This document shows, piece by piece, positions 48,208-58,029 of a stretch of 64,000 nt of DNA. Under the pieces are notes generated by a model that was not told where the DNA came from, searched no databases, and saw only the letters and a list, made by a program, of their open reading frames with translations. Position 1 is the first letter of the stretch. Every line of letters starts with the position of its first letter. The position numbers and the translations under genes are program-made. Origin of the DNA: Streptomyces hyaluromycini (GTDB lineage Bacteria; Actinomycetota; Actinomycetes; Streptomycetales; Streptomycetaceae); contig NZ_BCFL01000016.1 in NCBI RefSeq assembly GCF_002217755.1, positions 726,319 to 790,318 of the forward strand. The letters run 5' to 3'.

Positions 48208-49070
48208 GACGCCTCCCCGAGGCCCGCGAAGAGATCGGTCTCGCGCGCGGCGCCCGGCTCGCCGCCCACCAACTCGTAGAACTCCGTGGTGAACACGGGC
48301 TGCGCCAGTTCGTTGGAGAGCGCGAAGTAGCGGGCGCCGTGCGGTGCCACCTCGACCTGGGTGGCGTGGGCGGCCATCGCGGCGGTCTTCGCACCGGCGT
48401 ACGAGGTGCCGTCGATCTCGGTGGTGACACGGCGGTCGTCGACCACGCCCGGTACGTCGTCGACGGCGGCGGACTTGCCGAAGGGCAGCCCCGACAGGTC
48501 CTCCTGGAGCCGGGTGAAGGCGGCCTCGGCGACCGTGCGCGGGACGCGGTTCCAGTAGACCTTGGGGATGCGGTGGCCGGCCTCGGCCGCCAGTTCGACT
48601 GCTCGCATGGCGACGCGGTGCGCCTGGATGTGGTCCGGGTGGCCGTATCCGCCGTTGTCGTCGTAGGTGACGAGGACGTGGGGGCGGGTCTCCAGGATCA
48701 CCTCGGCCAGGTGTCCGGCGGCCTCGTCGAGGTCGGCCTGCCAGAAGCAGTCGGGCGCGTCGTTGTCGGGCAGGCCCATCATTCCGGAGTCGCGGTAGCG
48801 GCCGGGGCCGCCGAGCAGCCGGAAGTCGTCCACACCGAGCTCGCGCATGGCGGTGGTGAGCTCGCCCAGCCGGTACTCGCCCAGGGCGGGGCCGGTGAGA
48901 TGCTGCAGCTCGGGCGGGATGACCTCGCCGCCCTCGCCGAGGGTGCAGGTGACCAGCGTCACATGGACGCCCTGGGCCGCATAGCGGGCCATGGTGGCGC
49001 CGTTGTTGATCGACTCGTCGTCCGGGTGCGCGTGCACGAGCAACAGACGCCGGGTAGGCAGTTCCGTCAT
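48204..49070 (-). CDS. mshB: N-acetyl-GlcN-Ins deacetylase (mycothiol biosynthesis)
   Basis: A 288-residue LmbE-like zinc deacetylase with the MshB signature [20 protein letters not shown] (metal ligands His and Asp), [30 protein letters not shown], and the third zinc ligand in [13 protein letters not shown]. It removes acetate from GlcNAc-inositol in mycothiol synthesis. The start has TAGGGT six bases upstream and looks leaderless. A mycothiol gene places the organism in the Actinobacteria. Confidence 0.95.
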   Translation of the reverse strand: MTELPTRRLLLVHAHPDDESINNGATMARYAAQGVHVTLVTCTLGEGGEVIPPELQHLTGPALGEYRLGELTTAMRELGVDDFRLLGGPGRYRDSGMMGLPDNDAPDCFWQADLDEAAGHLAEVILETRPHVLVTYDDNGGYGHPDHIQAHRVAMRAVELAAEAGHRIPKVYWNRVPRTVAEAAFTRLQEDLSGLPFGKSAAVDDVPGVVDDRRVTTEIDGTSYAGAKTAAMAAHATQVEVAPHGARYFALSNELAQPVFTTEFYELVGGEPGAARETDLFAGLGEAS

Positions 49071-49076
49071 GTGCCC

Positions 49077-49082
49077 ACCCTA
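49077..49082 (-). promoter_or_regulatory. Leaderless -10 box (TAGGGT) of mshB
   Basis: On the minus strand TAGGGT ends six bases before the mshB ATG. Confidence 0.5.
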
Positions 49083-49141
49083 CGAAACGACACCGACAGT
49101 GCCGCGCAGCCCCGGTCGACCGGTGCGAAAAGTGATCGGGG

Positions 49142-49336
49142 TCAGAACTTGATGCTGCCGATCATGCTGGCGACGTTCGTCGTCAGATCGCTGATCGTCG
49201 GTGCGATGGTCGAGGAGGCGAGATAGAAACCGAGCAGCATGCAGACGACCGCATGACCGCCTTTCAGACCTGACTTCTTGATCAACAAGAAGACGATGAT
49301 CGCCAGCAGCACCACCGCCGAAATCGAGAGTGCCAC
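49142..49336 (-). CDS. Small membrane protein, 64 aa
   Basis: GTG 49336 is preceded by the strong site GGAGGTGAG. The 64-residue product has two hydrophobic segments (SISAVVLLAIIVFLLI and HAVVCMLLGFYLASSTIAP) and ends TTNVASMIGSIKF. I have a weak impression of relatives on actinobacterial plasmids but cannot support it. No function known. Confidence 0.75.
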   Translation of the reverse strand: MALSISAVVLLAIIVFLLIKKSGLKGGHAVVCMLLGFYLASSTIAPTISDLTTNVASMIGSIKF

Positions 49337-49513
49337 GGCGGCTCACCTCCAAAGATCCCAGGGACGAGGGGGGTTCGGGTATGGGGGTTGTAGATCGGTA
49401 CAGCAAATCCATGCGCATGCCAGCAGGTTCATACCCACTCAGCGGTAGTGATCATAACTATGCGTGCTCGCGCATCGCTCGGCGCACGGCCGCACAAGGG
49501 GGCGCATGGCCAA

Positions 49514-49519
49514 TATGGT
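49514..49519 (+). promoter_or_regulatory. Leaderless -10 box (TATGGT) of the S9 peptidase gene
   Basis: TATGGT ends six bases before ATG 49526; the GGGGG between them could alternatively act as a ribosome site. Confidence 0.45.
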
Positions 49520-49525
49520 CGGGGG

Positions 49526-51646
49526 ATGACGACCGAGGCTGTCTCATTCCCCCGCCGGCACGCCCGCACCCAGCGTTTCACGCTCGGCGCGCCGCGCGCG
49601 TTCACCGTGGCCCCCGACGGCTCCCGCGTGGCGTTTCTGCGCTCCGGTTCCGGCACCGACCGCGCCAACTCCCTCTGGGTCCTTGATGTACCGACCGGCG
49701 AGGAACGTCTCGCGGCGGACCCGCGCACCCTGCTCGGCGGTGCCGACGAGCACCTCTCGCCCCAGGAGCGGGCCCGTCGCGAACGCAGCCGTGAGGGCGG
49801 TGCCGGCATCGTCGGCTACGCCACCGACGCGGCCCTGGAGTTGGCGTCTTTCGCCTTGTCAGGGCGGCTTTTCACGGCCGAGCTCAGGGTCGGCACGGCG
49901 CGCGAACTCCCGGTCCCCGGGCCGGTGATCGACCCGCGTCCGTCCCCCGACGGCCGTCATGTCGCGTACGTCGCGGAGGGCGCCCTGCGCGTGGTGGGCG
50001 CCGAGGGCGAGGGCGACCGGGCGCTCGCCGAGCCGGAGTCGGAACAGGTCACCTACGGATTGGCCGAGTTCATCGCGGCCGAGGAGATGGGGCGATCGCG
50101 CGGCTTCTGGTGGTCGCCGCGGTCCGACCGGCTGCTCGTGGCGCGCGTGGACGACACGCCGGTACGGCGGTGGTGGATCGCCGACCCCGCCCACCCGGAG
50201 CGTGAGCCACATCATGTCGCCTACCCGGCGGCGGGCACCGAGAACGCGGACGTACGCCTGTTCGTGCACGACCTCGGAGGGGAGCGCACGGAGGTCTCCT
50301 GGGACCGGGCGCGCTATCCGTACCTGGCGCATGTGCACTGGTCAGAGGCGGGTGCCCCGCTGCTGCTCGTACAGGCGCGCGACCAGCGCAGCCAGCTGTT
50401 CCTGGCCGTGGACCCGGGGTCGGGGGCGACCCGGATGGTGCACGCCGACGAAGATCCAACATGGCTTGAACTTTTCGGTGGAGTGCCCTGCTGGAGCCCC
50501 TCGGGACAGCTGGTCCGGATCGCCGACGAGGGCGGCGCCCGGGTGCTCGCGGTGGGTGAACGGCCGCTCACGGGACCCCAGTTGCACATCCGCGCGGTTC
50601 TCGACGTGACCGCCGATGACGTGCTGGTTTCCGCGTCCGCCGGCGAGGAGGCGGAGTCCCCCGAGATCGGCGAGGTGCACGTCTACCGCGTGAACGAGCT
50701 CGGCGTGGAGCGCGTGTCGCAGGAGCCCGGCGTGCACACGGCGGTGCGCGCCGGGGGCGTGACCGTACTGGTCTCCGCCACCCTGGACAGCCCGGGCGCC
50801 CGGGTCCAGGTGCTGCGCGACGGAAAGCATCTGGCAACTGTCACGTCGTACGCCGAAGACCCCGGTTTGTCCCCGCGCGTGACGCTCACTGTGGGGGGCG
50901 CACGCCGAATTCCGTGCGCCGTGCTTATGCCACAGGACTACCACGGAGACACTCCCCTTCCGGTTTTGCTCGACCCCTACGGGGGTCCGCACGGCCAGCG
51001 GGTGGTCGCCGCGCACAACGCCCACCTCACCTCGCAGTGGTTCGCCGACCAGGGCTTCGCGGTGGTCGTCGCCGACGGGCGGGGCACTCCCGGCCACTCC
51101 CCGGCCTGGGAGAAGTCCGTCAAGGACGACATCGCGGCGATCGTCCTCCAGGACCAGGTCGACGCGCTCCAGGCACTCGCCGCCGACTTCCCCCTCGACC
51201 TGACCAAGGTGGCGATCCGCGGCTGGTCCTTCGGCGGCTACCTCGCCGCCCTCGCGGCCCTGCGCCGCCCGGACGTCTTCCACGCGGCGGTGGTGGGCGC
51301 CCCGGTGACCGACCTGCGCCTGTACGACACCCACTACCAGGAGCGCTACCTCGGCCACCCGGCCGAACAGCCGGAGGTCTACCGCCGCAACTCGGTGATC
51401 GACGACACCGGCCTGGTCGACGCCGCCGAACCCCACCGCCCGATGATGATCATCCACGGCCTGGCGGACGACAACGTGGTGGTGGCCCACTCCCTGCGCC
51501 TGTCCAGCGCCCTGCTGGCAGCGGGCCGCCCGCACGAGGTCCTCCCCCTGTCGGGCGTGACCCACATGACCCCGCAGGAACAGGTGGCGGAGAACCTCTT
51601 GCTGCTCCAGCTGGACTTCCTGAAGAGGTCACTGGGCTTGGCATAA
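49526..51646 (+). CDS. S9-family prolyl oligopeptidase (DPP-IV type)
   Basis: A 706-residue serine peptidase: an N-terminal beta-propeller of the DPP-IV type (residues about 30-440, with QVTYGLAEFIAAEEMGRSRGFWWSP holding the Glu pair that binds the substrate N-terminus) and a C-terminal alpha/beta-hydrolase domain with Ser568 in GWSFGGYLA, Asp648 in HGLADDNV and His680 in SGVTHMTP. The AEE motif supports dipeptidyl peptidase activity. There is no signal peptide, so it is cytoplasmic. Its position beside two oligopeptide importers suggests it trims imported peptides. Confidence 0.92.
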   Translation: MTTEAVSFPRRHARTQRFTLGAPRAFTVAPDGSRVAFLRSGSGTDRANSLWVLDVPTGEERLAADPRTLLGGADEHLSPQERARRERSREGGAGIVGYATDAALELASFALSGRLFTAELRVGTARELPVPGPVIDPRPSPDGRHVAYVAEGALRVVGAEGEGDRALAEPESEQVTYGLAEFIAAEEMGRSRGFWWSPRSDRLLVARVDDTPVRRWWIADPAHPEREPHHVAYPAAGTENADVRLFVHDLGGERTEVSWDRARYPYLAHVHWSEAGAPLLLVQARDQRSQLFLAVDPGSGATRMVHADEDPTWLELFGGVPCWSPSGQLVRIADEGGARVLAVGERPLTGPQLHIRAVLDVTADDVLVSASAGEEAESPEIGEVHVYRVNELGVERVSQEPGVHTAVRAGGVTVLVSATLDSPGARVQVLRDGKHLATVTSYAEDPGLSPRVTLTVGGARRIPCAVLMPQDYHGDTPLPVLLDPYGGPHGQRVVAAHNAHLTSQWFADQGFAVVVADGRGTPGHSPAWEKSVKDDIAAIVLQDQVDALQALAADFPLDLTKVAIRGWSFGGYLAALAALRRPDVFHAAVVGAPVTDLRLYDTHYQERYLGHPAEQPEVYRRNSVIDDTGLVDAAEPHRPMMIIHGLADDNVVVAHSLRLSSALLAAGRPHEVLPLSGVTHMTPQEQVAENLLLLQLDFLKRSLGLA

Positions 51647-51647
51647 C

Positions 51648-51700
51648 GCGCCCCAAAGGGGCGCGGGGAACTGCGCGATCAGCCCCCGCACACCCGCACA
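51648..51700. repeat. Dispersed 3'-end repeat, copy E (variant)
   Basis: GCGCCCC-aaa-GGGGCGC, then GGGGAACTGCGCGATCAGCCCCCGC. It shares the first hairpin and the closing CAGCCCC with copies A-D but lacks the GCGGCTCCGCCGC hairpin. It starts two bases after the peptidase stop. Confidence 0.75.
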
Positions 51701-51705
51701 CGGCA

Positions 51706-51739
51706 ACGGGCCGGAGCGACATGGCGCGCTCCGGCCCGT
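51706..51739. terminator. Hairpin terminator between convergent genes
   Basis: ACGGGCCGGAGCG pairs with CGCTCCGGCCCGT (13 bp) and is followed by TTTA. Nothing else is recognised up to 51847. Confidence 0.85.
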
Positions 51740-51847
51740 TTACGGCACCCGCACGGCCGTACGCTGTTAAGCGTGCCGCGTCCGTATATCGAGACCGGGT
51801 CGGTGAAGTTGCCTGCGTGTTAACGCGATTGACCCGCATACGCCCCG

Positions 51848-52913
<1,066 letters not shown>

Positions 52914-52921
<8 letters not shown>

Positions 52922-53900
52922 TGAGGCACTCCCTCCAGAAGTGACAGGCACTGCCCCGGTGCCGGTCCACCTCGTACAGCGGTGGTTCGTCGGTGCGGCA
53001 CACGTCCTGGGCCATGGGGCAGCGCGGGTTGAAGGCGCAGCCCGGAGGGATGTTCATGAGGTTGGGCGGCAGGCCCTTGATGGCGTAGAGCTCCTGGCCC
53101 TTCTGGTCGAGGCGCGGGATGGAGTCGAGCAGCCCACGCGTGTACGGGTGCGCCGGCGCCTTGTAGATGTCGTGCACGGGCGCGGACTCCACGATCCGCC
53201 CCGCGTACATGACGGCGATCCGGTCGGCGACGTCCGCGACCACGCCCAGGTCGTGGGTGATCAGGATCAGCCCCATGTGGTACTCGCGCTGCAACTCGGC
53301 GAGCAGGTCCATGACCTGGGCCTGAACCGTCACGTCCAACGCCGTCGTCGGCTCGTCGGCGATGATGAGCGCCGGTTCCAGGGCCAGCGCCATGGCGATC
53401 ATGATGCGCTGGCGCATGCCGCCGGAGAACTGGTGCGGATAGTCCCGCACCCGCTGGGCGGCGCCCGGGATCCGCACCCGGTCCATCAGCTCGACGGCCT
53501 TGGCCCGCGCGTCCTTCTTCGACATCCCGCGGTGCACGACGAACATCTCGGCGAGCTGGTCGCCCACGCTCAGCACCGGGTTCAGCGCCGACAACGCGTC
53601 CTGGAAGATCATCGCCATCTCGGCGCCCCGGATCTTCCGTCTCTCCTCTTCTTTCAGCTTCAGCAGATCGCGCCCCCGGAAGAGGATCTCGCCGCCGCCG
53701 ATCCGCCCGGGCGGCATGTCGAGGATCCCCATCACGGCCTGGGCGGTCACCGACTTGCCGGACCCCGACTCGCCCAGCACGGCCAGCGTCTCCCCCGCGT
53801 CGACGGCGTACGAGACGCCGTTGACCGCCTTCGCGACCCCGTCTCTGGTCCGGAACTCCACGTGCAGGTCGCGCACTTCGAGCAGCACGGCGGCGCTCAC
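52914..53900 (-). CDS. Oligopeptide ABC importer ATPase (OppD/DppD type)
   Basis: A 328-residue ATPase: Walker [24 protein letters not shown], signature [15 protein letters not shown], Walker [14 protein letters not shown]-loop THDLGVV, and the C-terminal cluster [14 protein letters not shown] with a later CHF. GTG 53900 overlaps the permease stop in GTGA; a longer upstream frame is unlikely. It forms the heterodimeric motor with the following ATPase. Confidence 0.92.
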
Positions 53901-54877
53901 CTCAGCTTCGGGTCGAGGGCGTCGCGCACCGCGTCGCCGAGCATGATGAAGGCCAGGACGGTGAGCGCGAGGGCTCCGGAGGGCCACAGCAGCGCGTGCG
54001 GGGCGTTGCGGATGTAGGGCGACGCGGCGGAGATGTCGATGCCCCAGGAGACGCTGGGCGGCTTCAGGCCGACGCCGAGGTACGACAGGGTCGCCTCCAG
54101 GGCGATGTAGGTGCCGAGCGCGATGGTCGCGACGACGATCACGGGGGCCACCGCGTTGGGCGCGATGTGCCGCAGCAGGATGCGGGAGTTGGAGGCGCCG
54201 AGGGCGCGGGCGGCCTGGACGTAGTCGTTCTGTTTGGCGGTGATCACCGAGCCGCGGGCGATCCGGGAGATCTGCGGCCAGCCGAGCAGCACCATGAACC
54301 CGATGACCGGCCAGACCGTATTACTCGTCACCACCGAGAGGAGGACGAGACCGCCGAGGACGACCGGGATCGCGAAGAAGACGTCGGTGATCCGGGAGAG
54401 CACCGAGTCCCAGAACCCGCCGAAGAACCCGGCGAGCCCGCCGAGGACCGACCCGAGCAGCGCGACCCCGAGCGTGGCGCAGACGCCCACCGTGACGGAC
54501 GTACGGGCCCCGTAGACGGTCCGCGTGTAGACGTTGCAGCCCTGTCCGTCGTAGCCGAAGGGAGCGCCCGGCTGGGAGCCCTCCTGGGCCTTGGCCAGGT
54601 CGCACTTGAGGGGGGAGCCGGAGGCGATCAGGGACGGCCACAGGGAGATGACGACGAGGAAGAGGATGACGAGCGCGGAGACGAGGAAGACGGGGTTGCG
54701 GCGCAGGTCCCGCCAGGCGTCGGACCAGAGCGAGCGCGGCTTGGCCGCCGGCCCCGTGCCCAGCGGTCCGCCCGGGGTCGTCTCCAGCGTCTGCGCCTCG
54801 CTCGTCGCGAGGTCCATCGCCCCGCCCGCCCCGGTCCCCGCGATCGCCCGGTCGGGCTCGAACGGCTGCTCAGGCAT
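53897..54877 (-). CDS. Oligopeptide ABC importer permease (DppC type)
   Basis: A 326-residue permease with a long cytoplasmic N-terminus, six membrane segments and the coupling motif EAA-like RALGASNSRILLRHIAPNAVAP. The loop after segment 1 holds CDLAKAQEGSQPGAPFGYDGQGC with two cysteines, probably a disulfide outside the cell. It overlaps the DppB-type gene by eight bases. Confidence 0.9.
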   Translation of the reverse strand: MPEQPFEPDRAIAGTGAGGAMDLATSEAQTLETTPGGPLGTGPAAKPRSLWSDAWRDLRRNPVFLVSALVILFLVVISLWPSLIASGSPLKCDLAKAQEGSQPGAPFGYDGQGCNVYTRTVYGARTSVTVGVCATLGVALLGSVLGGLAGFFGGFWDSVLSRITDVFFAIPVVLGGLVLLSVVTSNTVWPVIGFMVLLGWPQISRIARGSVITAKQNDYVQAARALGASNSRILLRHIAPNAVAPVIVVATIALGTYIALEATLSYLGVGLKPPSVSWGIDISAASPYIRNAPHALLWPSGALALTVLAFIMLGDAVRDALDPKLR

Positions 54878-55793
54878 AGCGGATCCTCGGGTCGAGTACG
54901 GCGTAGAGCAGGTCCACCAGGAGGTTGGCCACCAGGAACACCAGGACCAGTACGGTCACGAAGCCCACCACCGTCTGGGTGTTCTGCCGCAGGATCCCCT
55001 GGTAGAGCTGGTAGCCGACGCCGTGGATGTTGAAGATCCGCTCGGTGACGATCGCGCCGCCCATGAGCGCGCCGATGTCGGTGCCGATGAAGGTGACGAC
55101 GGGGATGAGGGAGTTGCGCAGCAGGTGCCGTGTGATGACCCGGTGCCTGGGCAGCCCTTTGGCGACGGCCGTACGGACGTAGTCGCTCCGTTTGTTCTCG
55201 GCGATGGAGGTCCGGGTCAGCCGGGTGACATAGGCGAGCGACACGGAGGCGAGGACGAGTCCCGGCACGATCAGCTCGCCGAAGGTGGCGTCCGGGGAGA
55301 CGGAGGGTTTGATCCAGCCCCATTCCACGCCCAGGAGCAGCTGGAGCAGCAGGCCGGTGACGAAGGTCGGCACGGAGATGACGACCAGGGTGGCGAGCAG
55401 CACCCCCGTGTCGACGGGCCGGCCGCGCCGCAGACCGGTCACCACCCCCAGCGTGATGCCGATGACGATCTCGAAGAGGATCGCCACGACGGTGAGCCGG
55501 ATGGTGACGGGGAACGCGGTGGACATCAGCTCGGTGACCGGCTGCCCGTTGAACGCCGTACCGAAGTCCCCGGTGAAGACGTTCCCCATATAGGTGAGGT
55601 ATTGCTGCCACACCGGCTTGTCGAGTCCGAACTCCTTCTTCAGCTGGGCGGCGGTCGCCGGATCGCAGGCCCGTTCACCGCACAGGCCGGCGATCGGATC
55701 GCCCATCACATTGACCATGAGGAAGATCAGCAGCGTGGCCCCGATGAACACCGGGATCATCTGGAGCAGCCGCCGGACGACATAGCGTCCCAT
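54870..55793 (-). CDS. Oligopeptide ABC importer permease (DppB type)
   Basis: A 307-residue permease: MGRYVVRRLLQMIPVFIGAT start typical of DppB/OppB, six membrane segments, and the coupling loop DYVRTAVAKGLPRHRVITRHLLRNSLIP. The extracytoplasmic loop carries CGERAC. It starts six bases after the stop of the binding-protein gene. Confidence 0.92.
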   Translation of the reverse strand: MGRYVVRRLLQMIPVFIGATLLIFLMVNVMGDPIAGLCGERACDPATAAQLKKEFGLDKPVWQQYLTYMGNVFTGDFGTAFNGQPVTELMSTAFPVTIRLTVVAILFEIVIGITLGVVTGLRRGRPVDTGVLLATLVVISVPTFVTGLLLQLLLGVEWGWIKPSVSPDATFGELIVPGLVLASVSLAYVTRLTRTSIAENKRSDYVRTAVAKGLPRHRVITRHLLRNSLIPVVTFIGTDIGALMGGAIVTERIFNIHGVGYQLYQGILRQNTQTVVGFVTVLVLVFLVANLLVDLLYAVLDPRIRYA

Positions 55794-55799
55794 GCCGGT

Positions 55800-57431
55800 T
55801 CAGCTGACCTTGATCTCGTTGTAGACGGGGACGCTGAACGGATTGAGGGCCACGTTCGACAGCCGCGCGGAGTATCCGGCGCTGCCGTTCTGGTACCAGA
55901 GCGGAATGGCGGCCATGTTGTCGCGGACAACCCCTTCGGCCTGCTGGAAGGTGGACACGGCCTTGGCGGTGTCGGTCTGGGCGTTCGCCTGGTCGACGAG
56001 CTTGTCGAAGTCCTTGTTGGACCATTTGCCGTCGTTGGAGGAGGCGTTCGTGTAGTAGAGCGGCTGGAGGAAGTTCTGGATGAGCGGGTAGTCCATCTGC
56101 CAGCCCGCGCGGAACGGTCCGGTCATCTTGTGCTGGCCGATCTGGTTGCGGAAGTCGGCGAAAGTACCGATCGGATTCCCGACGCACGCCTTGTCGTTGC
56201 CCAGCGCGTTGTTGATGGAGTTGCACACGGCGTCCACCCACATCCTGTGCGAGCCGGTGTCGGCGTTGTATGTGATCTTGAGCTGTCCGCCGGGCAGTCC
56301 CCCGCCCTCCTGGATGAGCTTCTTGGCCTGGGCGGGGTCGTAGTCGCAGGCGCTCCCGCACAGCCCCTCCTTGAAGCCGCCCGCCGTGCCCAGCACCGGC
56401 GAGGTCCAGTCGGTGGCCGGGGTGCGGGTGTTCTGGAAGATGGTGTCGGTGATCTGCTTCCGGTTGATGGCCATGGAGAGGCCGGTGCGGACCTTCTCCG
56501 ATCCGCTCTTGTTCCAGGCGCTGTCGTAGTAGGGGAAGGCGAGCGTCTGGATGATGCCGGCCGGGGTGTTGATGTAACGGTCACCGAGGTCGTTCTTGAC
56601 GTTCTTGAGCTGCGAGGCGGGAACGTCGTCGACAAGGTCGAGGTTGCCGGCGATGAGGTCCGTGTAGGCGGTGTCGTTGTCCGTGTAGACCTTGAGGGTC
56701 ACCCCGGCGTTCTGTGCCTTGTCGGCACCGGGATAGCCGTCCCACTTCTTCAGGGCCATCTGCGAGCCCTTGGTGTACGACTCGATGCTGTAGGGCCCGT
56801 CGCCGACCGGTTGCTTCAGCCAGCCGGCGTGGTCGGTGAAGAAGGACTGCGGCAGCGGGGCGAAGGCCGCGTAGCCGAGGGTGTCGGGAAAGCTGGAGAA
56901 CTTCTGGTTGAGCGCGACGGTGAAGGTGCTGTCGTCGACGACCTTCAGGCCGGAGAGCGTGTCGGCGCTCTGGGAGCCGCTGTCCGGGTGGACCTTGTCG
57001 TAGCCCTGGATGTAGCCGAAGAAGTAGGCGTTCTTCTGGTTGTTCTTGAGGCTCGCTCCGTAGTTCCAGGCGTCGACGAACGACTTGGCGGTCACCTTCT
57101 CGCCGTTGGAGAAGGTCCAGCCGTCCTTGAGCGTGATCGTGAAGTTCTGCGAGTCGCTCGTGTCGATCTTCTGGGCGAGCATGTCCGTGGCCTTGCCGGT
57201 CTTCGGGTCGTACTTCTTCAGGCCGCGGAAGATCATGTCGAGGACCTTGCCGCCCTGGACCTCGTTGGTGTTGGACGGCTCCAGGGGGTTCTGCGGGTCG
57301 CCCCAGGAGGAGCTGAGCACGCCGCTCTCGCCTCCGCCGCCCCCGCCGCTGCCGCCGCCCCCGCAGGCCGTGGCGGCGAGCGCCACCACCACCGCGCAGG
57401 CCGCCCCTCGGGCGTGCGTGGCTGAACGCAT
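55800..57431 (-). CDS. Oligopeptide-binding lipoprotein (SBP family 5)
   Basis: A 543-residue lipoprotein: a signal peptide (RSATHARGAACAVVVALAATACGG) with lipobox ATAC and a Gly-rich tether, then a family 5 substrate-binding fold (FTITLKDGWTFSNGEKVTAKSFVDAWNY, DGPYSIESYTKGSQMALKKWD, DLVDDVPASQ, RTGLSMAINRKQI). It captures peptides and delivers them to the two permeases that follow. ATG 57431 has GGAGGAGGC upstream. The frame is open further upstream through an 18-bp repeat array, but the signal peptide fixes the start. First gene of the leftward operon. Confidence 0.92.
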   Translation of the reverse strand: MRSATHARGAACAVVVALAATACGGGGSGGGGGGESGVLSSSWGDPQNPLEPSNTNEVQGGKVLDMIFRGLKKYDPKTGKATDMLAQKIDTSDSQNFTITLKDGWTFSNGEKVTAKSFVDAWNYGASLKNNQKNAYFFGYIQGYDKVHPDSGSQSADTLSGLKVVDDSTFTVALNQKFSSFPDTLGYAAFAPLPQSFFTDHAGWLKQPVGDGPYSIESYTKGSQMALKKWDGYPGADKAQNAGVTLKVYTDNDTAYTDLIAGNLDLVDDVPASQLKNVKNDLGDRYINTPAGIIQTLAFPYYDSAWNKSGSEKVRTGLSMAINRKQITDTIFQNTRTPATDWTSPVLGTAGGFKEGLCGSACDYDPAQAKKLIQEGGGLPGGQLKITYNADTGSHRMWVDAVCNSINNALGNDKACVGNPIGTFADFRNQIGQHKMTGPFRAGWQMDYPLIQNFLQPLYYTNASSNDGKWSNKDFDKLVDQANAQTDTAKAVSTFQQAEGVVRDNMAAIPLWYQNGSAGYSARLSNVALNPFSVPVYNEIKVS

Positions 57432-57464
57432 GGCGTGCCTCCTCCGTGAAAGGTGATCCGTCGA

Positions 57465-57554
57465 GATCCGTCGATCTGTCGAGATCCGTTGATCCGTCCA
57501 GATCCGTTGATCCGTCGGGATCGCCTGATCCGTCGAGATCGCTTGATCCGTGGA
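57465..57554 (-). repeat. 18-bp tandem repeat x5 in the lipoprotein gene leader
   Basis: Five consecutive 18-bp units (for example GATCCGTTGATCCGTCCA, GATCCGTTGATCCGTCGG, GATCGCCTGATCCGTCGA) plus a 10-bp partial at 57455. Read leftward they are in frame with the lipoprotein gene (STDQAI, PTDQRI, WTDQRI, STDRRI) but upstream of its signal peptide. Confidence 0.92.
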
Positions 57555-57571
57555 TGTTCCGCTATCGGTCA

Positions 57572-57594
57572 ATATCGACCCAATAGGCCGATAT
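57572..57594. promoter_or_regulatory. ATATCG-n11-CGATAT dyad
   Basis: 6-bp perfect arms separated by 11 bases (one helical turn), directly upstream of the 18-bp array and within an AT-richer patch. A possible operator or promoter of the leftward importer operon. Confidence 0.4.
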
Positions 57595-58029
57595 CGCTCA
57601 CCCACTGCCCCGAACGGCGGCCCCCCGAGGGCCCCATGCCGACCTTTAGAGGGACACGTCACCCGATTGCAGACGCCCCTCCGGGACCCTCTTGAGGATC
57701 TTGTGGAGGCGACGCAATGGATCTCCGCGCAACGATGCCGAAACGTTGGATTGCCACCCGGCGATGTACGCATTTCGGCACCCAGGCGTCCGCATAACGA
57801 ACTCCTTGCCCGTTTCGCGTAGTTCGCCCGAACTAAAGCACGGTGCGATCACGAGGCGCTACCCGCGTAGCTACGGAACGGTCAAGCCCAGGCAAAGAAA
57901 GTAAAGACAAGCCCAAGCCGACCGAGAATTTATTGACCTTGAATGAATTGCGTTGAAAAAGTCCGGCGTAGCCCGTAGGGGAGTGTGTCCCTGCGGAGTC
58001 ATCAGACCCTCCCTTGGGCCAGGAGCACC

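Larger units (their letters stand above)
57432..58029. other. 598-bp divergent regulatory region between two peptide importers
   Basis: No gene is supported. From the left it holds the ribosome site and leader of the leftward lipoprotein gene, the 18-bp tandem array (57465-57554), an ATATCG/CGATAT dyad (57572-57594), about 230 bases of mixed sequence, then an AT-rich stretch (57900-57960) with TTGACC at 57933 that could be a -35 element for the rightward operon. AGGAG precedes ATG 58030. Confidence 0.6.

Noticed and set aside
55800..57773. N-terminal extension of the leftward binding lipoprotein through the 18-bp repeats
   Set aside because: A normal lipoprotein signal peptide with a strong ribosome site begins at 57431; the extension would place 114 residues before it.
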